From assembly GCF_016545825.1 (NCBI RefSeq), contig NC_052622.1, positions 9,739,001-9,803,000 of the forward strand: DNA of 64,000 nucleotides, written 5' to 3'. A program made the translations under genes and the position numbers. Below the pieces are notes generated by a model. That model did not search any database and was not told where the DNA came from. It saw nothing but the letters and a program-made list of their open reading frames with translations. Below, piece after piece: positions 11,209 to 22,701 of the stretch (positions are counted from its first letter, which is position 1; each line of letters begins with the position of its first letter). The DNA comes from Eucalyptus grandis (lineage: Eukaryota > Streptophyta > Magnoliopsida > Myrtales > Myrtaceae).

Positions 11209-13178
11209 ATTAATAGAAGGGTAAAACTTATGATCCCCTAAAAGACATGTTTCATACCTTTCTTTTATCACTAGCTTACAACTAAAGCCTACAGGTGATC
11301 CTTGTGCGTATACGTGTCATGTTAGGCTCGAAGATCAACCTCATATCCTTTTATGTACATCGCAATTTTGCCTGAGATTTCAATCCATGCCAAAATCGGA
11401 TTAGGTCATGCCTTTTAATGTAAGGGTCGACACATATAAACGCCTATTTGCCTTTCGCTCGTCTCGAGCTCAAAGGCTTCTCACCTGTTAATCGAGTTTT
11501 TTTTTTTTTTGGTCAGAACCTGTTAGTCAAGTTTACTTACCACGCTTGGTGATAAAAAAAGAAAATCGAAAAAAAGAAGAAGAAAGAATTTGTGCATGCT
11601 AAGTTTAAGTAGATATGATCATAATTCAACAACACGTTGGGCTTGCGCACGTCAATAAGATTCTAAAAGCCCAACAAGATTCCAAAATACAGTTTTAAGT
11701 TACTTTGCGAATAATAGGTAATTCATTTTTGGTCTCAACGTCGAATACTCCGAAACACCCTTAAATGGGTCTGTTCAAGCCCGGGCATTGTAAGAACAAC
11801 ATTTGACATTTTTTAATTCGTTGAACAGCTCCGAGCGATGATTCAAAAGCCCGATATCTGACCCGGCCCGCATGTACCGGGCTATTAATCAGTTTTACAA
11901 TTTTTCCTTTTTAAAGTAGAGAGAGGGAAGGGTTTATTTTTTGGAGGGAAGGCAATCGGGGAGCTGCGGATGGACGGTGGGGATTGGATTGGACGCCATT
12001 GAAACCTTCCCTCCCCCACCTTCTCCCTTGATCTGTCGCCCGCCATTCTTGCAACCCCCGAATCCTTTCTTCATCTTCGCTTTCTTTCTGCCCAGACTAC
12101 ATTTATTAGCATGCGTAAGGTAAGGCTCCACTTGTATTCTGCATAGTAGACAAGGCTCGGACATGGAATTTGTAATATTTGAGATTTTTATTAGGTTAAA
12201 AGAAAAGGTGGTGGGACCCACTTTAAATAAAGAAAGAAAAAGAAAACAAAAAGGAGAAGAGATAAAAAGGAAAGGAAAGCCCCCGTTCGGGCAGGAGAAG
12301 AAAAGAGGAAAGAAGAAGAAGGAAAAGAAGAAGAAGAAAAAGGAAAAGAAAGAGAAGAAAGAAGAAAAGAGGGCTTTGTGTGTTCATGTCGTAGGCAGCT
12401 CACCAAGCTTATTTATAACGCCTGGTAAGTGATTGCACCTTTCGTTCTTCCAATCGGAGTAGTTTCGGAGTTTAAATTTGAAATTCGGAATTTGGGAAAA
12501 TCGAGTGGCGAAGTCCCATTTTGGAGTCGTTGAGTTGCGTATTTTTGTAGGAATGATAATTTAGGGTATTGTGGAGCTGTGGGATTTTACGGATCGTGAT
12601 TTGAGTTTATGTTTTGTTTGAAACAAAATTTCAAAGTTTCTTGCGCGCAGTGAACAGTACGTGTCCAGCAGCTTTGGGCCCGTATTTTGTTATTTTTCGG
12701 CTTGATTTTAGGACAGCCAAGTTTGGATTCTTGTAGTATGTTTGAAGGGCTTTCTATTGATTATAAGTATGTTCGGATCGGGGTTCGGAGGAGAAAGTTA
12801 AGGCGCGATCAAGTTTTGCGCTTAAACTTCGTGTTGCAAATAACTTGAACAATCACTTTGGTTATGCGATTTATTAGCGCATAGAAATCGTTTTGTTAAC
12901 ATTTAGACATATTATAGCTGTTTCATGGTTAAAGTAGTGTGTTACCCAAATATAATGTTGTTTCTCGCTTATTTGATAGGACCGTGAGATCGAAGGATCA
13001 AATAATGTAGGTTATTTGATTTTGAGGCATCTCTAGGTGAGTAGTACTAATGTTTTCTTTGATTTTGTGAAGCTCATGTACTAAGGTAAGATTAATCGAC
13101 ATATACTTGTGTAGGGAAGCGATGACCTATTTATTGTATAATGATGAATATAATGCTTGGTAATTTTACAATCCTCTC

Positions 13179-16019
13179 TGTTGACACCTTAAAAAAAAAA
13201 AAAATTATTATTGCATGTAGATTATCTAGGTGTTTAGTATAGTTTTTTTAAAAATGGAAGATGTTTTTCCGTAAAAAAAAAAATTAAAATTAAAAATTAA
13301 TTAATTAAAAAATTAATTAATTAAAAAAAAAAAAAAAAGATTAAAAAAGAAAAAAAAAATTGGGGCCAATGATCTAAATGTGACTAGCCAAGCCCAAGAG
13401 GTCAAACTGGAATTAAAACGGCAATTTGGGGCCAAAATGCAGTTTTCAAAAAGTTGAGGGACCAATTCGCAAATTTTTGTAAAATTTCACCCGAGCCCTT
13501 AAATCATCATCTGGGCCTCCAATTGAGTTGAAATCGAATTTGGGCCGGGTCGAATCTATCAAATTGGGCCAAAATGACCAAACTTGCATTAAATTGGGTA
13601 TTTTCGGATAAGAAGGTGGCCAACTTTGAGGGATCTTTTTGCAAACTTGGGTGGGAAAAATCACAAACTCCGATCAAGATCTTAAACTACTATATATGAG
13701 CTTGCTAATTGATAAAAAATATCAGCCAAATTCATGGATTAAAGTGCCTAAACCAGCTGACAAATCCCAGTCCACGAGTTGGTTTGAAGTCGGAGTTGTT
13801 GAGTGGGCAACTTGGTGGCCCCACCATATCCTCCGTAGCTGTCCAGCCGGCCTGATCTTTGCACGTGATGGAAGACCGTAATGAGTAGTGCAAGTGGACG
13901 GAAATTTGTCAGGGATAAGCTGCTGGAAGCACGGGAAAGTCGCAGCAAAATCGGCACACTCAACATCTGCAAAATGGGAAAATCTTGACTAAGTCAGAAA
14001 GTTGTTGGACTGCTTAGTTGGTAGGCCTGGCAGGAGGGCAAAAAGCCGGTCAGGAGATCGTTGAATGCAGGAGAGAAGATCTATGAAGCATGCTCGTTTG
14101 AGGGATAAGAGAGAAGAGACGAGAGAGAGAGAGGGAGCTCGGAATCGATCCCCAAAGAAGCCCTCAGAAGAACTCCAGAAAACCAAAGCCCAGAAATTCC
14201 AGACCGACCTGGAGAGAGAAAATGGAGATTTTCACACACCTGTGGCAAAAATTAGCCAAAACCTTCAACTAGAGAGTGAAAATTCATTCAAAGATCTTTC
14301 CAACCGTAGGTCGCACGTCCCAAACGGAGATCGGGAAGGCCTCCTAAAGCCCCCCGAAAACAGTGCCCTCCTGGCGGGCCAAGAAAGTCCGAAATTTTTC
14401 TAAGTGTTGAGCCTGATTGTTCATGAGTGAGGAAAGACGAGTGCTTTTGAGAAACTTGAGAGACAAATGAGGAAAGCCATGACTTACAAGCCAAGCTATA
14501 ATACATATAGTTTTGGTTGATTTGAACTTGGCCGACAAGGAAGGTTTGGAAATCTAATTTTGGAAGTCAACGAAAACCTTCGTTGTCACTTTTCTTCTGC
14601 AGATCTCACTCAGCTTGAAAGAACCAATTTCCACGTGCTTCCAAAGGACAATTTCGTGGTTTCCTTGGCCAAGAATCACTTGCAAAAGGAACTAGGAAGC
14701 AAGGTAAGAATGCTAGATGTAATTTTGTTCGCTTTTGAACATGTCTTGATCATGAAAATCGAGAAGGAAACTAGCCCGAAGAACTGATTTCTGAAGCTAA
14801 ATTTTTCTAAGTGTTTAAAACCTCTTCAATGCCCCTACATGTTTGATTTGTTACTCCCTTTGCATGTTTTTTTTTTCGTCGTTGTGACTTCGATGAATGT
14901 TACATGGGAATACTAATGATGCATAGGACAACCCGGTTTAGTCTTTAAATCTCCTTGTGAACCATGAAACCATCTATAACATGAGCCAAAAACCACATTG
15001 AGACATGGTTGGCCAGCATAGACCATGCATGAATGCTTCTTGGAGAGTTCATTTTGATGCGTTCGGTTGATCATTTTCGGTGATGTTTGTTGCATTTGAA
15101 AGTAAGTGTTACCTATTTTCATCTAGATGGAGTAATATTTCATATAGATATGGCATGTGATGGTTGTCGGAGCTTCAATCTGAGCATTTGGCATGGCTGT
15201 TTGACTTGGGTTCATCACCAGTTTTGCAAAACAGCCCCAACCCGCATGTTGGAGGCCGTTTTCAGTTCGGTTTTTGCATGTTCTAGGCTGTAATTTCTAG
15301 TCAAACACGTTCTTTGCATGTAGTAGTATATCCTTGATACTTTGCATTCACATGAGATTGCTTATGGATCGGGATTGAAGGCCACGAACATGACCCGAAG
15401 AAGCCGTTTGAGGTGATTTGATGCAAACCAAGTATTCGATAAAATGTTGAAACCAAGCTCCAATCTCGAAGCGGTCGATTTGAGCTTAATCGGTGTGATA
15501 TTCATGTGATTTGTTACTCCATGTTAGCATAGATCGGTTTAAGGAATCATTATTAATATTTTTTAAAAAAAAATAATAAAAAAGAGAAAATCTGAAAATT
15601 TCAAAAATATAAAAAAATGTTGGATAACATTAAATTAGGATAGAAATGACATATATGGAATTTTCCTAATTTTTAAAATGTCATTTTCCTAATTTAATGC
15701 TATTTTGTTATTTTATAACAATTTTTGTAAATAATCTATTTTCCATAGATTAAAATTAATTGGAGTAATTTCATGCATCTAGAGTAATTTCATGCATATT
15801 TAACTTCTCATTTTGCTCACGGGGGTCCTGTCCCGGGGCGTGATAACAAGGCCATGTAATATTATTTGCCCGACTTGTATCGGGTCTTTCTTTTCCGCAT
15901 TACTTTCAAGTCATTTCAATTTCTTGGATGTTTATTTACCACACCGCTTTTCAATAATTTGAGTGTAAATTTCTTTTCTAAATTATGTTAGGATTAGTTT
16001 AGAAAAAAAAACCTACAAA
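13179..16019. mobile_element. Unclassified nested insertion inside the solo LTR
   Basis: A 9-bp direct repeat AATCCTCTC flanks this segment (13170-13178 and 16020-16028). The sister LTR at 26187 shows no matching sequence here. The left end TGTTGACACC resembles the start of the Tat-like LTR at 55738. The interior has A-rich runs (13190-13350), a GA-rich leader-like part (14065-14420) and small frames without known domains. It could be a Tat-type LTR or another element; the class is unresolved. Confidence 0.45.
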
Positions 16020-16137
16020 AATCCTCTCTTGAAGGGTTATGCATGTTGTTTTGGTACAATTGATTTATGTGGTTATGTGATGTCTATTGAAAGATGATAT
16101 GTGTTGTGTTGAGGAAATCAAATGTGTTGTGAACCGA

Positions 16138-16412
16138 TAAAGGACTAAGTGCTACACGATAATGAAAATTCGTGTGAGTCACCTCTAGGGCCTTATAGTC
16201 GAGGGCTAAGTGTTACATAGCGACTTGAGTCACATGCAGCCACCTCTAGGGCCTTGCACTATTGACATACATAGTAAATGACTAAATGCTACACGATAAA
16301 GTAATTTCGTGGGAGCCACCTTTAGGGCTTTATACTATTGCTATATGTGGTCAAGAGGTGAGTGCTACACGATAACGCAATTTCGTGGGAGTCACATCTA
16401 GGGCCTTGAGTT
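16138..16412 (+). repeat. Imperfect ~80-bp tandem repeat in the LTR
   Basis: Three to four diverged units, each with GCTACACGATAA, a TTCGTG(G/T)GAGTCAC core and CTAGGGCCTT, follow one another. They lie inside the 12171-16848 element and are absent from its 26187-28300 relative, so they expanded after the two copies separated or were lost there. Confidence 0.7.
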
Positions 16413-16848
16413 TGGATATTGATCGTGGAACAAACCATTGATGTGAGATAGGATGAGTTCGATCATTGAACAAAATTGGTGATGTTGGTTTTGTTATTAT
16501 TGATTAATGAGAAATTTTGCTATTTGATATAGCTACGTTGAGGTAACATGTGAAGCATTTTGTTAATGCAAGTTATAATATTTTTGTTTGGCAATAATGA
16601 GCTATGTCTTGAGTTTTAAATGTGCAATGTAGAAGTTTGACATGTTTTTATGATATGTACTACTCACCGAGCTTATGGTTGCTCACTCCTCTATTTCCAA
16701 ACCAGGTCCTTTGGTTAGCAACTAGTAGGTCAAAGAGTTCTATCGATGGGGACCTTTGGAAGTGAACTTTGGATATGATTTGAGGCTGCGTTCTTCGGGT
16801 GCAAGGATGGCCATGTCACCCCCATCCCTCTGGATTTGGGATGTGACA

Positions 16849-17698
16849 GAATTTGTCGCATTTGCACCATTCGTTCCTTGGCCTATATTGAAGAAAGTTC
16901 CATGAAATGATGTTTATTATGAGCGAGGATCTGCACGGCCCTTGCCTCAGCTAGTGAGGGTTGGTTGGTGGCCCTCAGTCAACCATGGCAAGGGTCAAAC
17001 GACGCTCACTGTGCCTTAATGATGCTCACGTCCTTGCGCGAGCGACACGAGGGTTGTGCGACCTTCAGTCTCGCTCGACCATAGCCAGCTCTATGTCTGT
17101 CTTCCGTGACCATGGCCAGCCCTTTAAGTGTTACTAAACTGATTTGAAATTATTATCAGTGATGGCTCCTCTCTTAAGCTCTTTTGTTTTATGGTTAAAT
17201 ATAATTTATCATTTAACTGGAATACCATATATACGCAAATTTAGGACAAAACCCACGCCAAAGCTAGTCTAACCCATCGGGAGTATAGCTTAAAGAATTA
17301 ATTCTGATGGTCAAACAAGATTTGCTAAAAAAGTGTCATAAAAACAATCCAGAAGCAGAAATATCAGAATTGCAGAGAACCGTAGAACCACTTTCTCTTG
17401 CGACTTTACTTCTATACAGAGATGGTGACGATCATCGGGTCATATCCTGCTGAAAGCAAATCTGATCAGTTCGTTTACACAACAAGAAACAAGACTACAC
17501 ACACCCAAACATCTCAAGGACCTCTGATGGCAAATCGGACAAAGCTGCAGTTCGAAGAGTACTTAAAATTTCTACTGGGTATAGTTTGCAGAAGTAACAT
17601 CCTACAAAGAGTTAAAGCGTATATTTTGCAGAGTGTTTTCATCTCCACTGCCGGCAAAGTTCTGGTGGAGACAGCCGGCAAATTGCAGCGTGCAATCT
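16849..17698. other. Unit spacer and 3' flank of LRAT gene copy 1
   Basis: This is shared with units 2 (24040-24880) and 4 (49578-50420) almost base for base. It includes a GC-richer part with AACCATGGCAAGGGTCAAAC and the likely 3' UTR of the minus-strand LRAT gene. The plus-strand frame at 17398-17718 is antisense to that UTR and is not supported as a gene. Confidence 0.6.
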
Positions 17699-19073
17699 TT
17701 AGTCAATCTCGGCTATGACAATACGACTGGGGGTGGGAATATCCACAGCAGCTTGGGGATCATATAAATGAGATTGATCCACAAGTCTTTCGACCGGTAC
17801 TTTAACCACATCATGGTGAAACCCAATGTCAGAGACCAAACGACTGATGCAATACCTGCCATAACTCACCAGACTATCAACTGCCAGACCACCAACTGCC
17901 AGACCAGTAACACGGGTCGTCAAGTATCTAAGTGGAGAGGACCCGACAGCAGTTGAAGCAGCCTGAAAAGCTGCTGCTTGCCCACTTCGGCCTCCACTAC
18001 TTGCTGTCACCACAAGCAGACCTGTTTTACAGTAGAAAGCAAAGTCCTCACAGTTTTTCTTGAAAAGATTGTAGCCTCCAAAGCCATTCTGGAGGAGGTA
18101 AAAGGCACGGTGAAGCACATCTTCAGCGGGGTCGGATTTCGCAAGGGTGCAAGTCCCTCCTCGAGCGCTAGCAAGATGGAAAGCACGGGACACGCCGTAC
18201 TCAAAGAGGTAGAGGTTTCCACCTGAAAGGAAGCAGTCGATGCAGGAAGAGATGACACCATCAAGTCTCGACTGATCTCCACATATCCGGCATTGTGTAC
18301 CGACAGGAGGAGAGGGACATGAGCTCGAAATGATGCGGTCTAACACAGTACCCCTGCCGATTTCGTGTCCTGCCCCTCGAGTGAAGTGAATGACCTTCCC
18401 TTTACCGACGTATATTCCTGTTTGCGAACTCAAAAGCGACAATCTTTTCAGTATGCGAAAGCAGCTAAGTCCATAGAAGGTACGTGCTTGTAAAGAACAT
18501 AATCCGGACGATCAAAGGATCGAAAGAATTCGACCTCCTTCAGTTGACAGGAGTAACCAACAATTCAGAAATAGAGGGAGCACAAGCTAAGCAAGGGGGG
18601 ACAAAGGGGTGGCAGACTTCCAAAAGGGTCAAGGAGATTCGATCTCTCTGCCACGTTGAATACGACGACTCATCATAAAACATCTCCTTTTATACAAAAA
18701 TCAGCAACGTTGCCACAATCTATATTAGCAGAAGTGGTAAAAACAGGATAGAAAATCCACCAAGAGAAGGAAAACGACCTCTCTCACAGACGCACGAGGG
18801 CAAAGCTCCTATATATGAAACTAGGAAAGGACATTATCAATCATGTGAACAATGGAGCAATTTTATAGTGAAAAAAAAAGAAAAAAGCAGAGGAGTTGAG
18901 GCGAAATCATCACCACCACCATCATCATCATCGTCGCGAAAAACATTGCATTGGAAAAAGAGAGAAAAAGGGAACGTGCCGTGGTGGGAGTAGAGGTAAA
19001 AGTGACGCCAAGAGTAGATGTGATCCCCAGGCTTGAGTTGGTCCCTTTTGATCTCGTTGGACAGCACTCCCAT
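17699..19073 (-). CDS. LRAT/NC-domain protein, copy 1 (intact)
   Basis: Two exons on the minus strand, 19073-18980 and 18417-17699, give a 270-residue protein close to plant NC-domain proteins in length (about 260). Exon 1 carries LSNEIKRDQLKPGDHIYSW and ends in SHHG. Exon 2 resumes with IYVG, VIHF (His42), a Cys-rich stretch CRICGDQ...CIDCFLSGG, and the Cys154 motif NCEDFAFYCKTG. His31, His42 and Cys154 match the His-His-Cys triad of LRAT/HRASLS acyltransferases. A hydrophobic segment near 190-220 suggests membrane association. The plant function is not established. The family-like join needs a GC-AG intron (donor G|GCACGT at 18979, acceptor AACAG). A GT-AG alternative would insert five residues in the catalytic motif. 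The gene's upstream side abuts a gypsy LTR. It is the only unbroken copy of three. Confidence 0.87.
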
Positions 19074-20049
19074 ATCTGCCTCTTTCCACTTCTTCTTCCT
19101 CTTCCTCTGCTTCTTCTCCTTCTTCCTTCACCCTGGCTTTCGATTGGATTGATTGAGATATGAACGTTTGGGTGGGAGATGCAATCACTCAGATTGCTTT
19201 GCCTCTACGCTATCTCCCTCCCACTCTTGGGAGAACTTCTGAAGAAAAATGAGGAGATAAAAGAAAAAGAAAGAAGGACGGTCTGGCAAAGAAAAAAGGA
19301 AAAAGAAGAGAGGGAGATAAAGAAAAAAGAGTCGAAAGGAAAGGAGAAAGAAGAAAGCGGGAGAAGGGGCAAATTCGGCCCTAATGATCCAGACAATATG
19401 CCAAGCCGACTCAACACTGTATCCTGATGCTTGGTAAGTGCTTGTGCCCTCATTCGTTCAACCGGAGTAGTTTTGAAATTAGAACTAGAAATTCAAAATT
19501 ATTGAAGATTTGTGTGACGAAGTCTGATTTTTATGTCGTTGAACTACGGATTCATATAGAAACGATAATTTAGGGTGTCGTGAAACTGTAAGATTTTAAG
19601 GGGATCTTGATTTGAACTTACGATTTACCCAAAATGAAATTTCGAAATTTGTCGCAAGTGCTGTCAAGTTCCGAACAGAAATATTCATGGCTGAATTTCA
19701 GCCATTTTTGGTGAGTTTTGGGGTAACCAAGTTGGGAGTAGTATGTTGAAAGCGCTTTTTATTGACTATAAATATGTTTGAACGGAGTTCGGTGGAGAAA
19801 TCCTGGCATGATAAAGAAGCACTCAATTTGCATTGTGAATGGCTTGAATAATTGCTTTGGGTATGTGATTGGTAGTATAGCCGTTTCGTAGTTTAGGTAA
19901 TGCATTACTCAATTTTAACATTGTTTGTTGCTTATCTAATAGGATCACAAATTCGATGATTTGAGTAACATTTGTTATTTGGTCGTAGGCGTTTCGAGGT
20001 TAGTGGTGCTATCTCTTCTGAGAATTTTTATAAAGGGGATTTATTCTTA

Positions 20050-20990
20050 GAATCGGGAAGACCAGGTCAGTTGTAGCAGGTATGTTATCCCATAATAAGC
20101 GAACCTCTATTCAAGAATTTCAGGAGCTGCCTTTTAGCTGTGAACTATTCATAAATTTGGATTAGAGATGCTCAAAGATGCTAGGAAAGTCACATCTCTA
20201 ACTTAGCCGAGCTGCGTTTCTCAAAGGATCGTACTAAGCTGGAGAAGAAGAAGTGTGTAGAGAGACACGAAGAGAATTTGCATAAGCACACACTTTACTT
20301 CAAGGACTTTGCCCAAAACATTACATCCTTTTTATCTTTTATAGGCATTAAGAGGTCATAAAAAACAAAGACCAAACTCATGGGTCTTAAAACACACAAA
20401 GGCTTCGGAATTCCTGGTTGGGAATTATTATAGGCGATATGAACGATGACTATGAATAGTAATTTCCCTAACATATTGCTACAGTATTTTATTATAATGA
20501 CTTGTGCTATAGTAACTTTCGCTACAAGTCTTATTTGCCATCTCGAGAGTTATAGCGATAATTTGAATCATCGAAGCTATGTCATGCAAGCCGTTCTTTC
20601 TCGTAGTGTTGTTCCATTCCAATGTCATCAGGAGGACCATTGGTATTATGAGAGGATTCCCTTTGAGAGATCATGGCATCCCACATACTTTGATTGCTTG
20701 AGGCATGTTCTTCTTCATGAATTCTGGAGGATCCCGAAGTGTCGGTGAGCATGACTGGTTGGGGCCAATTTGCTGTTTGGGCATAATGAGAGACTTGGGC
20801 ATAATGAGAGATTGTGCTGGAGTCCATTCCAAGAGATAGAGGACCTTCCCATCGGGCATAGGATGCCTAAGTATATGATTCTTGAGGGGATTGTGCATGA
20901 TCGTCCATATTTGCCATTTCTTGCTCTTGTGATTCCTTACTTGATTTTGTGTTTGCTTGAATTCCTCAAGTGCTTGTTTGGTAGCATATT
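20050..20990. repeat. Conserved block inside the LTR, possible minus-oriented nested element
   Basis: This block is retained in unit 2 (29340-32230, split by a hAT) and unit 4 (52790-54700, split by another hAT) but is absent from the related LTR at 26187. On the minus strand it has a TATA-like CTATAAAAGATAAA near 20332-20345, then a leader-like stretch, as in a compact LTR or TRIM read in reverse. Open frames exist on both strands (for example 20446-20748), but none matches a domain I know. Boundaries are estimates. Confidence 0.4.
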
Positions 20991-21421
20991 TGTTGCATAA
21001 AATATGAATCAGACACTTACTATATTTTGATATTTGTGAATTGTGTAAGAATTGGTTGGTGGAAAAATATGTTTTGTTTCAGAAATGAAGTTGATAAATA
21101 TTATATATTTTGGCATTGCGAAACATTTTTACAAAAAGCTCTTGATGACATGCATTTGATTCAATTTGATTTGTAAAATTAGTTAATGAGACGAGTCTAT
21201 TTCTAGTAGATGAATTGAATTGCGAAAGCTTTTTATGATATATGAAATGAATTCTTGATTTGCTTTGTGGATTGTGGAGGATGTTATGTTCAATATCGCT
21301 ATGAGCCTAGTGAGGGGCTTGTGGGTATGCATACTTAGGATGTCCTTGTGGGTTGAGCTACTCGCTAATAATAGGTGGAGATCTTGCCAAGGGAAAATTT
21401 TGTTCGCATTGTCATTAGTCG

Positions 21422-21631
21422 TTATATCATGACCATGGTTTAATATTGAGCAACAGAATGGTCAGCGGAGTGTACTATTGATATGTCATTTTAATTTAGT
21501 CGATGAAATGGACCATCGGCATGTGATTATATCATGACCATGGTTTAATATTGAGCAACAGAATGGTCAGCGGAGTGTACTATTGATATGTCATTTTAAT
21601 TTAGTCGATGAAATGGACCATCGGCATGTGA
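21422..21631 (+). repeat. 105-bp perfect tandem duplication
   Basis: The block beginning TTATATCATGACCATGG at 21422 is repeated exactly from 21527. Unit 2 has a single copy at the matching place (32711-32815). The duplication is therefore recent and private to unit 1. Confidence 0.92.
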
Positions 21632-22158
21632 TTTGAGATTAATCTTTGGAATAGATTATTGACGTGAGGTTTCATATGAGATTAATAAATGGAATAGACC
21701 ATTGATGTATGACATGGGATTAATCAATGGAATAGATCATTGACGTGTAAATTGATGAAATTGATGAATGGATTTGATTATCGATATTTGTTTTGATATT
21801 ATTATAAAATGAATATTTCTACTATAAATACAGCTATGTTGAAGCATATGTAACTTATTTTCTTATTGTTATATTTTGAATTTTGGATTAAAAGAGTTGT
21901 GGTTTTTGGTTGCAAGTATGCATAATGGGTGCACGATCTGCTTAGAACAGATGTATTACTCGTTGAGCCGTGGTCGCTCACCCCTTTATTTTCCAAACTT
22001 TTTTTTTTCCAGGTTCCTCATTTAACAATAAGTACTATGAGAGTGATATCGACGAAGAGACTTTAGGAATTGTTTTTGGGAGCTTTGAGGCCGCGCCCTT
22101 TGGGGGGAAGGACGGCCATCTCATCTCCTTTCATGATGGTTTTGGGCGTGGCATTTTG

Positions 22159-22170
22159 TAGTATCAGAAC
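22159..22170 (+). other. Degenerate primer-binding site (initiator-Met tRNA type)
   Basis: TAGTATCAGAAC lies five bases after the LTR end and differs at two positions from TGGTATCAGAGC, the usual initiator-Met primer site of gypsy and copia elements. Unit 2 has an even weaker version at 33367-33378. Confidence 0.65.
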
Positions 22171-22430
22171 TTTGATTATGATCTTTTATTGGGTAGATTT
22201 TGTAAAGATGCTGTGAGGTTGTATATTAGAATGCGTCAATCTTTTGTTAAGTACTGGAATTGATGATTCATTTTTAGTCCATGCAGTTATGGATCTTGAT
22301 TTGGAGAAGCTTATTTGGCTTTATAAAGTGTATCAAGGGCAAACGAGTTGTTACTTTTGATATGAAGAATGTATCTTAAGGTTCTTGAGGTGAGATTTTG
22401 AGAAAGAGATAAAGAGTCATTGTGGCTTTA

Positions 22431-22654
22431 TATATATATATTTAACTCCACTAGATTTCCATGTGACTCTTTATCATTCATCCGAAACACACACTTTTTG
22501 AACACGCGATTCGCAACTAAGAAATCATTACTTTATAATCCTCAGTTAAATCAATTTGGGGCTCATTTCTTGCTTAGTGCGATTCACCGAATCGCGTGTT
22601 CAAAAAGTGTGTTTCGGATGAATGATAAAGAGTCACATGGAAATCTAGTGGAGT

Positions 22655-22670
<16 letters not shown>
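22431..22670. repeat. Fold-back inverted repeat (83-bp arms, 74-base loop)
   Basis: The arm 22431-22513 is the reverse complement of 22588-22670 apart from a 2-base bulge near the ACACACAC stretch. The loop 22514-22587 is itself inverted relative to the single-copy, non-inverted version in unit 2 (about 33640-33770). A (TA)n tract (about 22659-22697) follows the right arm. A transcript crossing it would form a long hairpin. Confidence 0.93.

Positions 22671-22701
<31 letters not shown>

Larger units (their letters stand above)
12171..16848 (+). mobile_element. Solo-LTR-like gypsy element with nested insertion
   Basis: The element starts TGTAATATT and ends ATGTGACA, and is flanked by the 5-bp duplication GAATT (12166-12170 and 16849-16853). 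Removing it restores the sequence seen uninterrupted in units 2 and 4. Large parts (for example 12640-12850 and 16640-16848) are homologous to the 2.1-kb solo LTR at 26187-28300. Leaving out the inner 2.85-kb insertion gives about 1.8 kb, so it is best read as a solo LTR of the same family. It has no coding domains. Confidence 0.82.
19240..22153 (+). mobile_element. Gypsy 5' LTR of unit 1
   Basis: The sequence from about 19240 is homologous in organisation to the 12171 and 26187 LTRs (GCTTGGTAAGTG..., TTTAGGGTGTCGTGAAACTG, TTGACTATAAATATGTTTG). It ends in GGGCGTGGCA at 22153. A primer-binding site follows directly. The left end is uncertain by about 10-20 bases (TGAAGAAAA or TGAGGAG). The 3' LTR is missing, so no target duplication can be checked. 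An extra block (about 20050-20990) appears to be inserted in it. Confidence 0.7.

Noticed and set aside
12191..12432. Lys/Glu- and Ser/Phe-rich frames at the start of the 12171 element
   Set aside because: Purine-run artefacts at the LTR leader; no domain.
15820..15853. GGGGCGTGATAACA as the true end of the nested element
   Set aside because: It resembles an LTR end, but the flanks give no target duplication with 13179, whereas the 9-bp repeat at 16020 does; kept as the alternative in the finding.
17398..17718. 106-residue plus frame downstream of the LRAT gene
   Set aside because: Antisense to the LRAT 3' UTR and stop region; it differs in start and length among the three units.
20446..20827. 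100- and 81-residue frames in the conserved LTR block as a gene
   Set aside because: The frames are kept in the units because the whole DNA block is duplicated and recent; frame ends differ between copies and no domain is recognised.
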